Source of the DNA: Kiritimatiellia bacterium
Lineage (GTDB): Bacteria; Verrucomicrobiota; Kiritimatiellia; RFP12; UBA1067
Reading direction: 5' to 3'
DNA: 6,683 nt
Assembly: GCA_028701555.1 (NCBI GenBank)
Contig: JAQVQN010000139.1
Location: forward strand, 1 to 6,683
The first letter of the stretch is position 1; the number at the start of each line of letters is the position of its first letter. The position numbers and the translations under genes were made by a program. Positions 1-5,905 of this stretch are shown here, one piece after another. Under the pieces are notes generated by a model, which was not told the origin of the DNA, made no database searches, and saw nothing but the letters and a program-made list of their open reading frames with translations.

Positions 1-1234
1 CGTACTGACGTTGCAAGAGATCCAGGTTGGCCTTGCAGGTTTCAAGGGCCCGGAAAACCACATCCGCGAATTGCTGGCTGTAAACCTCCACCTCTTTTTC
101 CTTGACCTTGACCTCGGGGTGATTAGCTGTGTAGCGCGCCAGCAAAGAGTTCTTTTCCGCCAACACTTTTTGCAGCGTCTGGTATGCCGCGCCAATCTCA
201 CCAGAGCGAGGCACAGAGTCAGGCAAAGAGCCGAATTTCTCCGGATCAGCCTGAATAACTTCTAACGTTTTGCGCAGCTCAACAGCTTTGGTTATCTGCC
301 CTTCCAGGCCCAGAATCTCACCGTTGAAACGACCCAAAGCCTGCTGCGACATCTCGCTTTCGCTGGCCATGAAGTCGAGTTGGTTGGCTACCCGGAAATC
401 CAACATCTCCTTATCGGCGCGCTCCAGATTGCGCTTCTGTTGCTCTGAAGTTGTGGCCAGCCATGAAACAGCCACTTCCGACTCGTTGCGGTTCTGGTCG
501 GAGGTGAACATCTCGGCAGCTTTGGCATAAGCGTTTGCCAGATCGGCTGCCAGTTGGGCATCAGTCGAACGCACGGCTATGCGTATCAAACGCGAACGGC
601 GCTGCAGTGTCATTTTCGACCCCACCAGCGTACTGATCAATTGCTCATCCGTGACCGTGGAACTGGGGAAGTCGCTGCGATACTGGCTGACAATTTGATC
701 GATCACCGCCCGGCTACGCAAGCGCGCCAAGCGGGTATTGAAAACCTCATCAAGCGACATGCCGGCTTCGGTCTCAATGATCGCCTTGCGCATACCGGTA
801 TAGGTCGAGCTGCGGATGCTCATTTCAAAAACGCTTTCAGCCTCATAGATTGTCGGCGATATCTTGAAAACTGCAAACGCCACCACCAGACCCAGAATTA
901 TAAACACCGCGATTGTCACCCAGCGCTGCGTACATACGCGGATCATGCGGCCGATGGTGACCGATCCCATCAGAGACTCTTCGTCGTCCGATATACCACC
1001 GGCACCGCCGCCATAGTAATATCCCGCCCCGTAACCGCCAGCCCCGCCTGAATAGGCGGCCGCAGGCGCGCCGCCGCCGTAGTACATAGAACGGCTGCCA
1101 CCTCCGCTGCCACCATAGTACATGGCGCGGCTGCCGCCGCCGTAGTACATGGCGCGGTTGCTACCGCCGTAGTAAACAGGCCGACTGGATGTATTTCTTT
1201 TTTCGTCGGCTGAAGTTCGTTCAGTTTCGCTCAT
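1..1234 (-). CDS. Wzz/GumC-like polysaccharide chain-length determinant (PCP family), C-terminus beyond window
   Basis: An open frame of 411 codons runs from ATG at 1234 off the left edge without a stop. GGAGAG at 1246-1241, six bases upstream, supports the start. Residues 1-85 are a cytoplasmic, low-complexity Gly/Tyr-rich tail with repeated MYYGG units. Residues about 105-124 (WVTIAVFIILGLVVAFAVFK) form one membrane helix. It is followed by IYEAESVF and a periplasmic Wzz-type domain, and by a long, charged, probably coiled-coil region (about 240-400). The motif ARYTANHPEV at 366-375 is typical of GumC/Wzc-type proteins. Known role of the family: inner-membrane co-polymerase that sets polymer length and bridges to the OPX protein. 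The second membrane helix and any fused tyrosine kinase domain would lie outside the window, so PCP-2a versus PCP-2b cannot be decided. It follows the polymerase-like gene by 66 bases, with no terminator visible between them. Confidence 0.93.
   Translation of the reverse strand, partial: MSETERTSADEKRNTSSRPVYYGGSNRAMYYGGGSRAMYYGGSGGGSRSMYYGGGAPAAAYSGGAGGYGAGYYYGGGAGGISDDEESLMGSVTIGRMIRVCTQRWVTIAVFIILGLVVAFAVFKISPTIYEAESVFEMSIRSSTYTGMRKAIIETEAGMSLDEVFNTRLARLRSRAVIDQIVSQYRSDFPSSTVTDEQLISTLVGSKMTLQRRSRLIRIAVRSTDAQLAADLANAYAKAAEMFTSDQNRNESEVAVSWLATTSEQQKRNLERADKEMLDFRVANQLDFMASESEMSQQALGRFNGEILGLEGQITKAVELRKTLEVIQADPEKFGSLPDSVPRSGEIGAAYQTLQKVLAEKNSLLARYTANHPEVKVKEKEVEVYSQQFADVVFRALETCKANLDLLQRQY
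1080..1177 (-). repeat. Imperfect tandem repeats encoding MYYGG units
   Basis: The 8-mer tagtacat starts at 1080, 1116 and 1143, and a variant (tagtaaac) starts at 1170. The spacings are 36, 27 and 27 bases, that is 12, 9 and 9 codons, so the frame is kept. 1116-1142 and 1143-1169 are two near-identical 27-base units. They encode SRAMYYGGG-like units at residues 19-54 of the Wzz-like protein. A degenerate YYYGGG follows at residues 72-77. In-frame repeats of this kind can gain or lose units by slippage. Confidence 0.85.
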
Positions 1235-1240
1235 CTCTAG

Positions 1241-1246
1241 CTCTCC
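1241..1246 (-). promoter_or_regulatory. Ribosome binding site of the Wzz-like gene
   Basis: GGAGAG, read on the minus strand, lies six bases before the ATG at 1234. It fixes the start and places the whole tyrosine-rich tail inside the translated protein. Confidence 0.8.
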
Positions 1247-1300
1247 AAATAAAACTGTTGTTCTTTTCCAAACGCTGCTTTTCTACGCTTCACTTAAAAC

Positions 1301-2725
1301 CTAAGCTTGTCCTGCGGGGCGGGTTTGGGTCGGCAAAAAGGCCGACAATGAAGCCATAACACAGACCCACGACAATAAAAATGCTGGCGACTGCAAAGGA
1401 TTGCTAATAAAGCTCTCCAATAAACACATCAGCAAGGCTAAGACCCCGCAAAACACAATCGGCGATATGCGCAAAAGATAGATCCTGCCGTCATTTTCAT
1501 CATGCGTTCCAAACAGCAGTGCTATCCGCGCCCGGTAGCAGATCGGCACCACCAGCATGACTGCGGAAGCCAGCAGCAGCCCACACCCCAGCACACCGTA
1601 TTCACAAAGGTATTGCAGCCAGTCGTTATAAACATATGCCTTGTTTTCAGCTATAAGCTGCCAATCTTTGGGGTTTATCACAAGGCCTACAAAATGCCTG
1701 AAACCATCCGCGCCCACCCCAACCCAAGGATAGTCCTCCCAGATCGCGACAGCCGCTTGGCTGCGCACCGCTTTACTGGCCAAAAGATTTGCCACATATT
1801 CATCAAATGGCAGCGCGGCTTTGATCCTAAACATGACCGGGTTTTCCGGCCACAGATAGCCCAGCACCAGAACAGCCGTGGCCGCAACCAAAGCCGAGGC
1901 CATGAACAGCTTCAACTGCGAATGCCGGGACACATGCGGCGCAAGGTATATGATCCAATAAAACACGATAATAACCGCCAGTGCCGAATAAACGGACGCT
2001 GTAAGAACGTTGGCGAAATATATCATGCCGGCTAGATTTCCCGCCACACCAACAAGGAAAAGCAGAATGGCTGAACGCTGGGCTCGCGTAAACGCATCCG
2101 CAAAGACCCCCATCGAAACCATCAGCCAGAACCCGCAGAAAGCACCAATAAAAGCGGGCCCTTCCCCGCGAGCCAGTCCGATAAAGGGCGATGCCTCAGC
2201 AACAGCCCGCAAAACCGCAAAAACCGCAAAAAAACCGCTGGCCAAGCTCATGCTCTGCAAAAGCAGGCGTTTAGATGCTTTGCTCATGGCGTCACGCAGA
2301 GCCATGGCAACGACCCAACAGGCAATGACCACCGACATCCGGTTCATGGCGGCATGCGATTCGACACCGAAAGGCAGCCAAGACACAGCCGGTTTGCTCA
2401 TTTGCCAAACATCCGCATCAGTACGGTACACCAGATGGCATCCGCTGTTCAACCATTGCACAGCGACAAACAATATCAGGGTTGCACCGACATAAAACAA
2501 AGGATCCCAAAGCAGCTTTCGCGACACTCGGAAGCGTGCGTCTGCCAAGGTCTCTCCGCTCCTGACAGCCGGCAGCATAAACATGAACTCAAAGACCAGC
2601 AAAGAGAGCCACAGCAAAGGTAGCATGCCTTCTGTAACCGGACGAACTAGCAGGAGAATCGGGAAAGCGCAGGCGCAAGCGACATGAACGGCCAATCCGT
2701 ATTTTGTCAAAAACTTCTGAATCAT
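1301..2725 (-). CDS. O-antigen ligase / Wzy-type polysaccharide polymerase (Wzy_C-like membrane protein)
   Basis: 474 residues with about 12 hydrophobic segments (roughly 9-27, 34-52, 76-92, 130-146, 158-175, 190-208, 218-238, 243-262, 273-292, 376-397, 420-439, 447-465). A large soluble loop at about 293-375 carries the Wzy_C-type signature: WEDYPWVGVGADGFR (329-343), then VYNDWLQYLCEYGVLG (365-380). Family role: polymerisation of lipid-linked repeat units or transfer of the glycan to an acceptor at the periplasmic face of the inner membrane. Ligase and polymerase cannot be told apart from sequence. The His usual in the HN-type motif of WaaL-like ligases is Tyr366 here, which weakens the ligase reading. 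Start: the frame is open to 2779, but that upstream ATG lies in the loop of an intrinsic terminator. ATG 2725 (MIQKFLTKYG) gives a normal membrane-protein N-terminus, although its ribosome site is weak. Confidence 0.85.
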   Translation of the reverse strand: MIQKFLTKYGLAVHVACACAFPILLLVRPVTEGMLPLLWLSLLVFEFMFMLPAVRSGETLADARFRVSRKLLWDPLFYVGATLILFVAVQWLNSGCHLVYRTDADVWQMSKPAVSWLPFGVESHAAMNRMSVVIACWVVAMALRDAMSKASKRLLLQSMSLASGFFAVFAVLRAVAEASPFIGLARGEGPAFIGAFCGFWLMVSMGVFADAFTRAQRSAILLFLVGVAGNLAGMIYFANVLTASVYSALAVIIVFYWIIYLAPHVSRHSQLKLFMASALVAATAVLVLGYLWPENPVMFRIKAALPFDEYVANLLASKAVRSQAAVAIWEDYPWVGVGADGFRHFVGLVINPKDWQLIAENKAYVYNDWLQYLCEYGVLGCGLLLASAVMLVVPICYRARIALLFGTHDENDGRIYLLRISPIVFCGVLALLMCLLESFISNPLQSPAFLLSWVCVMASLSAFLPTQTRPAGQA

Positions 2726-2755
2726 AACTTCAGCACCGCGTCTGCAATCAATTGC

Positions 2756-2797
2756 AAAAAAAATCCGCCTACACGTCATCTGTATCGCATAGGCGGA
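2756..2797 (-). terminator. Intrinsic terminator after the beta-barrel gene, inside the EPS cluster
   Basis: Read on the minus strand, TCCGCCTA (2797-2790) pairs perfectly with TAGGCGGA (2771-2764). Four further inner pairs, two of them G-U, leave a 10-base loop. Eight T follow directly (2763-2756). This is a textbook rho-independent terminator, about 36 bases after the barrel stop codon and 30 bases before the start of the ligase-like gene. I see no convincing promoter in those 30 bases, so downstream genes probably depend on read-through or antitermination. Confidence 0.85.
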
Positions 2798-2832
2798 ATC
2801 GTCATAGCTCTAACCCAAGCCGATTGAAAAGA

Positions 2833-4023
2833 TCAATAACGGAAGTTGAGGCCTAAAACACCCCTGATACGGTCAAACTCGTCAACCTTGTCGTCAGATA
2901 TCTGTTCTTCATACATCACCGACCCATAAAGCGACACATATTTCTGCAGACGATAGTCGGCGCGAATTCGCGCAGAGAACTTATCCGAGGTCACAGCGCC
3001 TTGATTACCTACAGAATACTCATTCTCTTCCCGGCGCATGCCGACGTCTAAACGGGTAGTCAGGCGTTTGGCAGGACGATAAGACAGACCGGTTGAAAGG
3101 ACATAAACCTGCATAGCCTGATTGCTCTCTCGCTCGCTGGGCTGGAAGTAGCTGGAGCCCGCGACAGACCAGACCAATTTTGGATTGATGATCCAGTTCG
3201 CGTCTAGGCTGTAGACCCAACCGGTCAACTGGTCGCCTTCAGCGTAATCAAACCAACTGGCTCCCATCAAAGCCCGGTAAGATATACGTTCGGTGGCACG
3301 CGAGCCGAAACCGGCCATCAGGGTATATCCGGTACTGTTGCTGTCGATTCCTTCAGCACCGTCGCTGTCGTACACCTGATAGGAACCGTTCAAAAGCAAA
3401 TTGCTCTTGGCGGTTAGCTTACGCGCGACCTCCATCCCCAAACTCCATTCGCGCCAGCCGTAGAGACTGCCGAATTGATTGCCGTCGTTCTTGTAGCTGA
3501 GATCAGAATACATTCCGTTCAGAGTCACCGCGCTTCTCTCGCTGATCTGGTATGAGAGGGCACTCGTGATCTCATGCAGGTCACGCTCGCGCCAGATTCC
3601 GCGCCCGCCGTCCAGAATCGAATCATCCTGATGCGTCTTGATATAATTCTGCCCCAAAAGGAACCTCAGACCGCGCGGCGACTCAGCAAAGAACCTTAGG
3701 CTTTCGCCATACCGCGCCTGATCAAGCTCGTCATACTTCTGGTATTTGTCATAACCGTACCAAGCTTTGCCGTCCAGTCCCCAATCATTACCCCTGTAGG
3801 TCAAGTCAACGCCTGGGTTGATCGTAAGTATGCTGTCTGCGCTGTCATTCTTGTCATAGTCAACGTTGCTGTCGTAGGAGTACTCCAGATTGACGAATGG
3901 CGAGACGGTCAGGTTGTTGAACTTGAAACCAGAAGTGCTTTGCGCATGCCCTGACAAAACCATTGTAACCGTCAACAAGAAACCGATGCCTGACAAAGCA
4001 AACGAGGTCTTTCTTGTAGCCAT
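2833..4023 (-). CDS. Outer-membrane beta-barrel protein of EPS locus (BBP2_2-like)
   Basis: 396 residues from ATG 4023, chosen because AAGGAG lies eight bases upstream; a GTG at 4032 overlaps that site and is rejected. Residues 1-27 form a signal peptide with likely cleavage at GHA-QS. The mature protein is a run of alternating amphipathic strands rich in Tyr, Trp, Arg and Asp, with a strand count consistent with a large barrel. It ends in LGLNFRY, an aromatic C-terminus of the kind recognised by the BAM machinery. The early stretch YSYDSNV (48-54), followed by SILTINPGVDLTY, resembles the DNV/PGV pattern of putative barrel porin family 2 (BBP2_2), often found in EPS clusters. Inferred role: outer-membrane pore for the polymer, paired with the short OPX protein two genes upstream. 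The last gene before the terminator. Family membership rests on pattern recognition only. Confidence 0.85.
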   Translation of the reverse strand: MATRKTSFALSGIGFLLTVTMVLSGHAQSTSGFKFNNLTVSPFVNLEYSYDSNVDYDKNDSADSILTINPGVDLTYRGNDWGLDGKAWYGYDKYQKYDELDQARYGESLRFFAESPRGLRFLLGQNYIKTHQDDSILDGGRGIWRERDLHEITSALSYQISERSAVTLNGMYSDLSYKNDGNQFGSLYGWREWSLGMEVARKLTAKSNLLLNGSYQVYDSDGAEGIDSNSTGYTLMAGFGSRATERISYRALMGASWFDYAEGDQLTGWVYSLDANWIINPKLVWSVAGSSYFQPSERESNQAMQVYVLSTGLSYRPAKRLTTRLDVGMRREENEYSVGNQGAVTSDKFSARIRADYRLQKYVSLYGSVMYEEQISDDKVDEFDRIRGVLGLNFRY

Positions 4024-4031
4024 AAACAACA

Positions 4032-4037
4032 CTCCTT
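4032..4037 (-). promoter_or_regulatory. Ribosome binding site of the beta-barrel gene
   Basis: AAGGAG on the minus strand, eight bases before ATG 4023. It decides the start against the in-frame GTG at 4032. Confidence 0.85.
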
Positions 4038-4058
4038 CTTTAAAAACTTGCGGTCAGC

Positions 4059-4114
4059 GGAACCAAGGTTCCAAACTTTACCTTTTCGGCGCTATAATCG
4101 TGGTTCCTTGGTTC
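4059..4114 (-). repeat. Inverted repeats around the stop codon of the secreted-protein gene
   Basis: In the minus-strand transcript GGAACCTTGGTTCC (4072-4059) can fold on itself as GGAAC-CUUG-GUUCC, with a CUUG tetraloop. Its CCTTGGTTC (4068-4060) is also complementary to GAACCAAGG at 4114-4106 in the last codons of the preceding gene. The two foldings exclude each other. There is no T tract directly after the hairpin (TTTTT comes ten or more bases later), so I do not call it a terminator. It could shape translation or decay of the barrel mRNA, or be chance. Confidence 0.4.
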
Positions 4115-5037
4115 TGGTAACCGGAAGGCAACCTCGGCACCCGGTTGATTCCGAAGTCGGCATTATGATCCTCCGGCGTCACCATTGTGCCACTGATCTG
4201 CCACACCTGCGAGAGCGGCATCCAGACCGACTCGTTTGAGGGCTGCCGCTCACCGCCCTCCTCGCCGTCTGTCTCCCACTCGGTGTTCTCGTTCAATTCG
4301 GCCAAAAGCCGATCAAGCAAAGAGTGCCCCACCACCCGCATCATCGTTCTATAATATTTCAGGGGAAGCGCTTCAACATCAGCGGCAGCCAGCAGAGACT
4401 CGTAGTCGTTGTTTTCTACAACCGACCTGACCCAGTCGGAGGCGAGATTGCGCATGCGCTCGTCAGGCAGCAAGGCGATCAGAACGTTACCCAGCGCAGG
4501 ATTGCTAGCCCCCCTCAAGAAAGCCAGAATCACGAAGGTGTTTCGCACAGACGGCATGTCAAGCTGCGCATTGCGTTCAATCGCGATCTTCAGTGTCTCG
4601 GATGCGATCTTCTCGTACTGCTCGTCCGACAAGCCGTTGTACTCCTGATTAAACCGCTTGGCAAGCTCTTCGGTCACAACCGGCAGATACTCGACTGGTA
4701 TGACCGCGAAAACCTCGGCGATCACGCGCATCTTGACTTCGCCCGATATTCCGGCGATGCAGGCCACCGCTGTTCGCACAAAGGCAGCGGCTTTTTCATC
4801 CGGGCCGACCGGCATACGGCTGACGGCCTTTAGAATCCTTTGGGTGAACTCCACCCTGTCTTCAGGCGAAACGCGCTCCAAAGTGACTTTCAAAACAGCA
4901 GTGTCGCCAACTGATGGCCCAATCTGCTTGAGCCATTGGGCACGCGTGAGAAAAGCGTTTTCCTGCGCCATAACGCTTACGGCCGCCAGCATACCAACCG
5001 CAATCATTCCGCACCATTTCGGGCTATTCAATTTCAT
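4078..5037 (-). CDS. Secreted alpha-helical protein of unknown function in EPS operon
   Basis: 319 residues that I cannot assign to a family. Start at ATG 5037, supported by AGGAG seven bases upstream; an in-frame extension to 5082 would overlap the previous gene and bury the signal peptide. Residues 1-24 form a signal peptide (cleavage at VMA-QE) without a lipobox, so the protein is probably periplasmic. About 30-250 are predicted by eye as consecutive amphipathic helices separated by Pro/Gly turns (for example VIPVEYLPVVTEELAKRFNQ), which suggests a helical-repeat-like fold without clear repeat units. Residues 249-268 are very acidic and probably a flexible linker. The tail is Pro/Gly/Gln-rich (RVPRLPSGYQNQGTTI). 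It starts 20 bases after the OPX stop and precedes the barrel gene by 54 bases, so co-expression is very likely. Inferred, untested: a periplasmic accessory or scaffold for export. Confidence 0.8.
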   Translation of the reverse strand: MKLNSPKWCGMIAVGMLAAVSVMAQENAFLTRAQWLKQIGPSVGDTAVLKVTLERVSPEDRVEFTQRILKAVSRMPVGPDEKAAAFVRTAVACIAGISGEVKMRVIAEVFAVIPVEYLPVVTEELAKRFNQEYNGLSDEQYEKIASETLKIAIERNAQLDMPSVRNTFVILAFLRGASNPALGNVLIALLPDERMRNLASDWVRSVVENNDYESLLAAADVEALPLKYYRTMMRVVGHSLLDRLLAELNENTEWETDGEEGGERQPSNESVWMPLSQVWQISGTMVTPEDHNADFGINRVPRLPSGYQNQGTTIIAPKR

Positions 5038-5044
5038 TGCATCT

Positions 5045-5049
5045 CTCCT
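5045..5049 (-). promoter_or_regulatory. Ribosome binding site of the secreted-protein gene
   Basis: AGGAG on the minus strand, seven bases before ATG 5037. It supports this start over the longer frame that begins inside the OPX gene. Confidence 0.8.
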
Positions 5050-5057
5050 AACAGCAC

Positions 5058-5708
5058 TCAATACCAAGATTCCGGAATCCAAATCACATCGCCCGGTTTC
5101 AAGGCTATATCCAAATCGGAGCGCCCATCTTTGCCGATTTTCTCAATATCAACCACAAAACGCTTAACTGACCCGTCTTTCTCGCGACGAGTCACCCTTA
5201 CTTTACGCTTATTAGCCAGTGCCGTAGCGCCTCCAGCCAGCATCACCGCCCGCGTCACAGTGAGATCTCTGGTTGAGGGCATGTTCACCGGCCCCGGCCG
5301 CGCGATCTCGCCCATCATCAACACCGACCCCCACGGAGACTTCATGCCCGCGTTTTCGGCGTACACGAAACCGACCGTGACCTGCGGATCAATAAAATAG
5401 TCCTTGAAGGATGCCTTAAGCTTCTCCTGCAACTCTATGACCGTCAAGCCGTCGCACTTAACAGCGCCGATCAACGGCATCAATATCTCTCCGTTAGCGT
5501 TCACCTCCGCCGTAATGTCTGAAACCGCCTGCGACCCTGACGCTGTAACCGAAACCCTGAGCGTTATACCCGACACAATCACCGGTTCGCCAGAAGGCAC
5601 GTAGACCGACATGTCATCAAAATCAGGCTCTGCTTTTTTAAAAGTCCAACAACCGCACACTCCACCAGCGGCCAAACATAGAACAAGCAACCTTAAACGC
5701 TTTTTCAT
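5058..5708 (-). CDS. Short polysaccharide export (OPX, Wza/GumB-like) lipoprotein
   Basis: 216 residues from ATG 5708. Signal sequence MKKRLRLLVLCLAAGG is followed by VCGC; Cys20 (less likely Cys18) would be the lipidated residue, although the lipobox is not canonical. Residues about 41-116 match the Poly_export domain: a strand region, the NGEILMPLIGAV core, then GLTVIELQEKL and DPQVTVGFVY. Residues about 127-214 match one SLBB domain: MGEIARPGPVNMP, LTVTRAVMLAGGA, and the terminal LKPGDVIWIPES. The chain stops directly after SLBB, so the extra SLBB domain and the C-terminal amphipathic helix that form the pore of full-length Wza are absent. This puts it in the GumB-like short class, which is known to rely on a separate outer-membrane barrel. 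Start uncertainty: TTG 5720 in frame has a purine-rich GAGCGAG at good spacing, while ATG 5708 has no clear ribosome site but gives a better lipoprotein signal. Confidence 0.92.
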   Translation of the reverse strand: MKKRLRLLVLCLAAGGVCGCWTFKKAEPDFDDMSVYVPSGEPVIVSGITLRVSVTASGSQAVSDITAEVNANGEILMPLIGAVKCDGLTVIELQEKLKASFKDYFIDPQVTVGFVYAENAGMKSPWGSVLMMGEIARPGPVNMPSTRDLTVTRAVMLAGGATALANKRKVRVTRREKDGSVKRFVVDIEKIGKDGRSDLDIALKPGDVIWIPESWY

Positions 5709-5722
5709 CAACTGTTTCAACC

Positions 5723-5742
5723 AAAAACTCGCTCTCTGCGAA
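5723..5742 (-). promoter_or_regulatory. Leader hairpin with T tract before the OPX gene
   Basis: In the minus-strand RNA, TTCGC (5742-5738), loop AGAGA and GCGAG (5732-5728) form a five-pair stem with one wobble. TTTTT (5727-5723) follows directly. It lies between the candidate promoter and the start codon and looks like a small attenuator, or a structure that holds the only purine-rich, Shine-Dalgarno-like stretch (GAGAGCGAG). The stem is short, so the call is tentative. Confidence 0.35.
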
Positions 5743-5766
5743 CCGCAACCAAAACGCTTTTACGCA

Positions 5767-5778
5767 TCAATATTTTGA
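5767..5778. repeat. AT-rich near-palindrome overlapping the candidate start of transcription
   Basis: TCAATATTTTGA is an imperfect palindrome with TCAA/TTGA arms. It resembles the perfect palindrome at 5830-5843, whose core is TTCAATATTGAA. It lies at the -10/+1 region of the proposed promoter, where a repressor would act. The two centres are about 64 bases apart. AT-rich sequence makes such matches easy by chance. Confidence 0.35.
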
Positions 5779-5807
5779 ATATTACCACTATGATCGTTAG
5801 CGAGCAA
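5779..5807 (-). promoter_or_regulatory. Candidate sigma70-type promoter for the EPS export operon
   Basis: On the minus strand TTGCTC (5807-5802) and TAATAT (5784-5779) are separated by exactly 17 bases. TGG directly before the -10 gives an extended -10 motif (TGnTAATAT). The -35 matches the consensus poorly (TTG only). Transcription would begin near 5771, giving a leader of about 60 bases before the OPX start. It sits in the only long AT-rich gap of the window. Confidence 0.5.
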
Positions 5808-5829
5808 CTTCAAAAAACATTAAAAAGTC

Positions 5830-5843
5830 TTTCAATATTGAAA
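5830..5843. repeat. Perfect 14-base AT-rich palindrome upstream of the candidate promoter
   Basis: TTTCAATATTGAAA equals its own reverse complement. Its centre lies about 65 bases upstream of the inferred transcription start, a usual place for an activator dimer. A related but imperfect copy lies at 5767-5778. No regulator can be named. Confidence 0.45.
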
Positions 5844-5905
5844 ACATCTTGAATAAACAAACGGCTTTTTTTTATCACATTTTACAATTTGCGTCCATCA
5901 CAAAA

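Noticed and set aside
554..1051. Plus-strand open frame of 165 codons
   Set aside because: It lies wholly antisense to the Wzz-like gene, whose frame has a clear membrane helix and family motifs. The plus-strand product has a composition without recognisable domains.
1502..2495. Plus-strand open frames opposite the ligase-like gene (1502-2035, 2010-2495)
   Set aside because: Their products are rich in His, Gln and Arg, as expected from the antisense of a membrane-protein gene, and they overlap each other. Only the minus-strand frame shows membrane helices and the Wzy_C motif.
2726..2779. N-terminal extension of the ligase-like gene to ATG 2779
   Set aside because: The extra 18 residues (MTCRRIFFAIDCRRGAEV) are encoded by the loop, stem and T tract of the intrinsic terminator and have no ribosome site.
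4041..4064. Possible terminator between the secreted-protein and barrel genes (CTTGG...CCGCAAG then TTTTT on the minus strand)
   Set aside because: The stem is only six pairs with a two-base bulge and lies within a short gap of co-directional genes; too weak to call.
5038..5082. N-terminal extension of the secreted protein to 5082
   Set aside because: It overlaps the OPX coding end and would put 15 residues before a good signal peptide; ATG 5037 has AGGAG at correct spacing.
4324..5400. Plus-strand open frames opposite the secreted protein and OPX genes (4324-4833, 4658-5167, 4936-5400)
   Set aside because: Antisense shadows that overlap each other, without signal peptides or recognisable motifs, against well supported minus-strand genes with ribosome sites.
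5866..5905. Possible CRP-like or other site formed by two TGTGAT copies just after the radical SAM stop (minus strand)
   Set aside because: The two copies are in direct orientation and lack the inverted TCACA half-site, so there is no support beyond a six-base match in AT-rich sequence.
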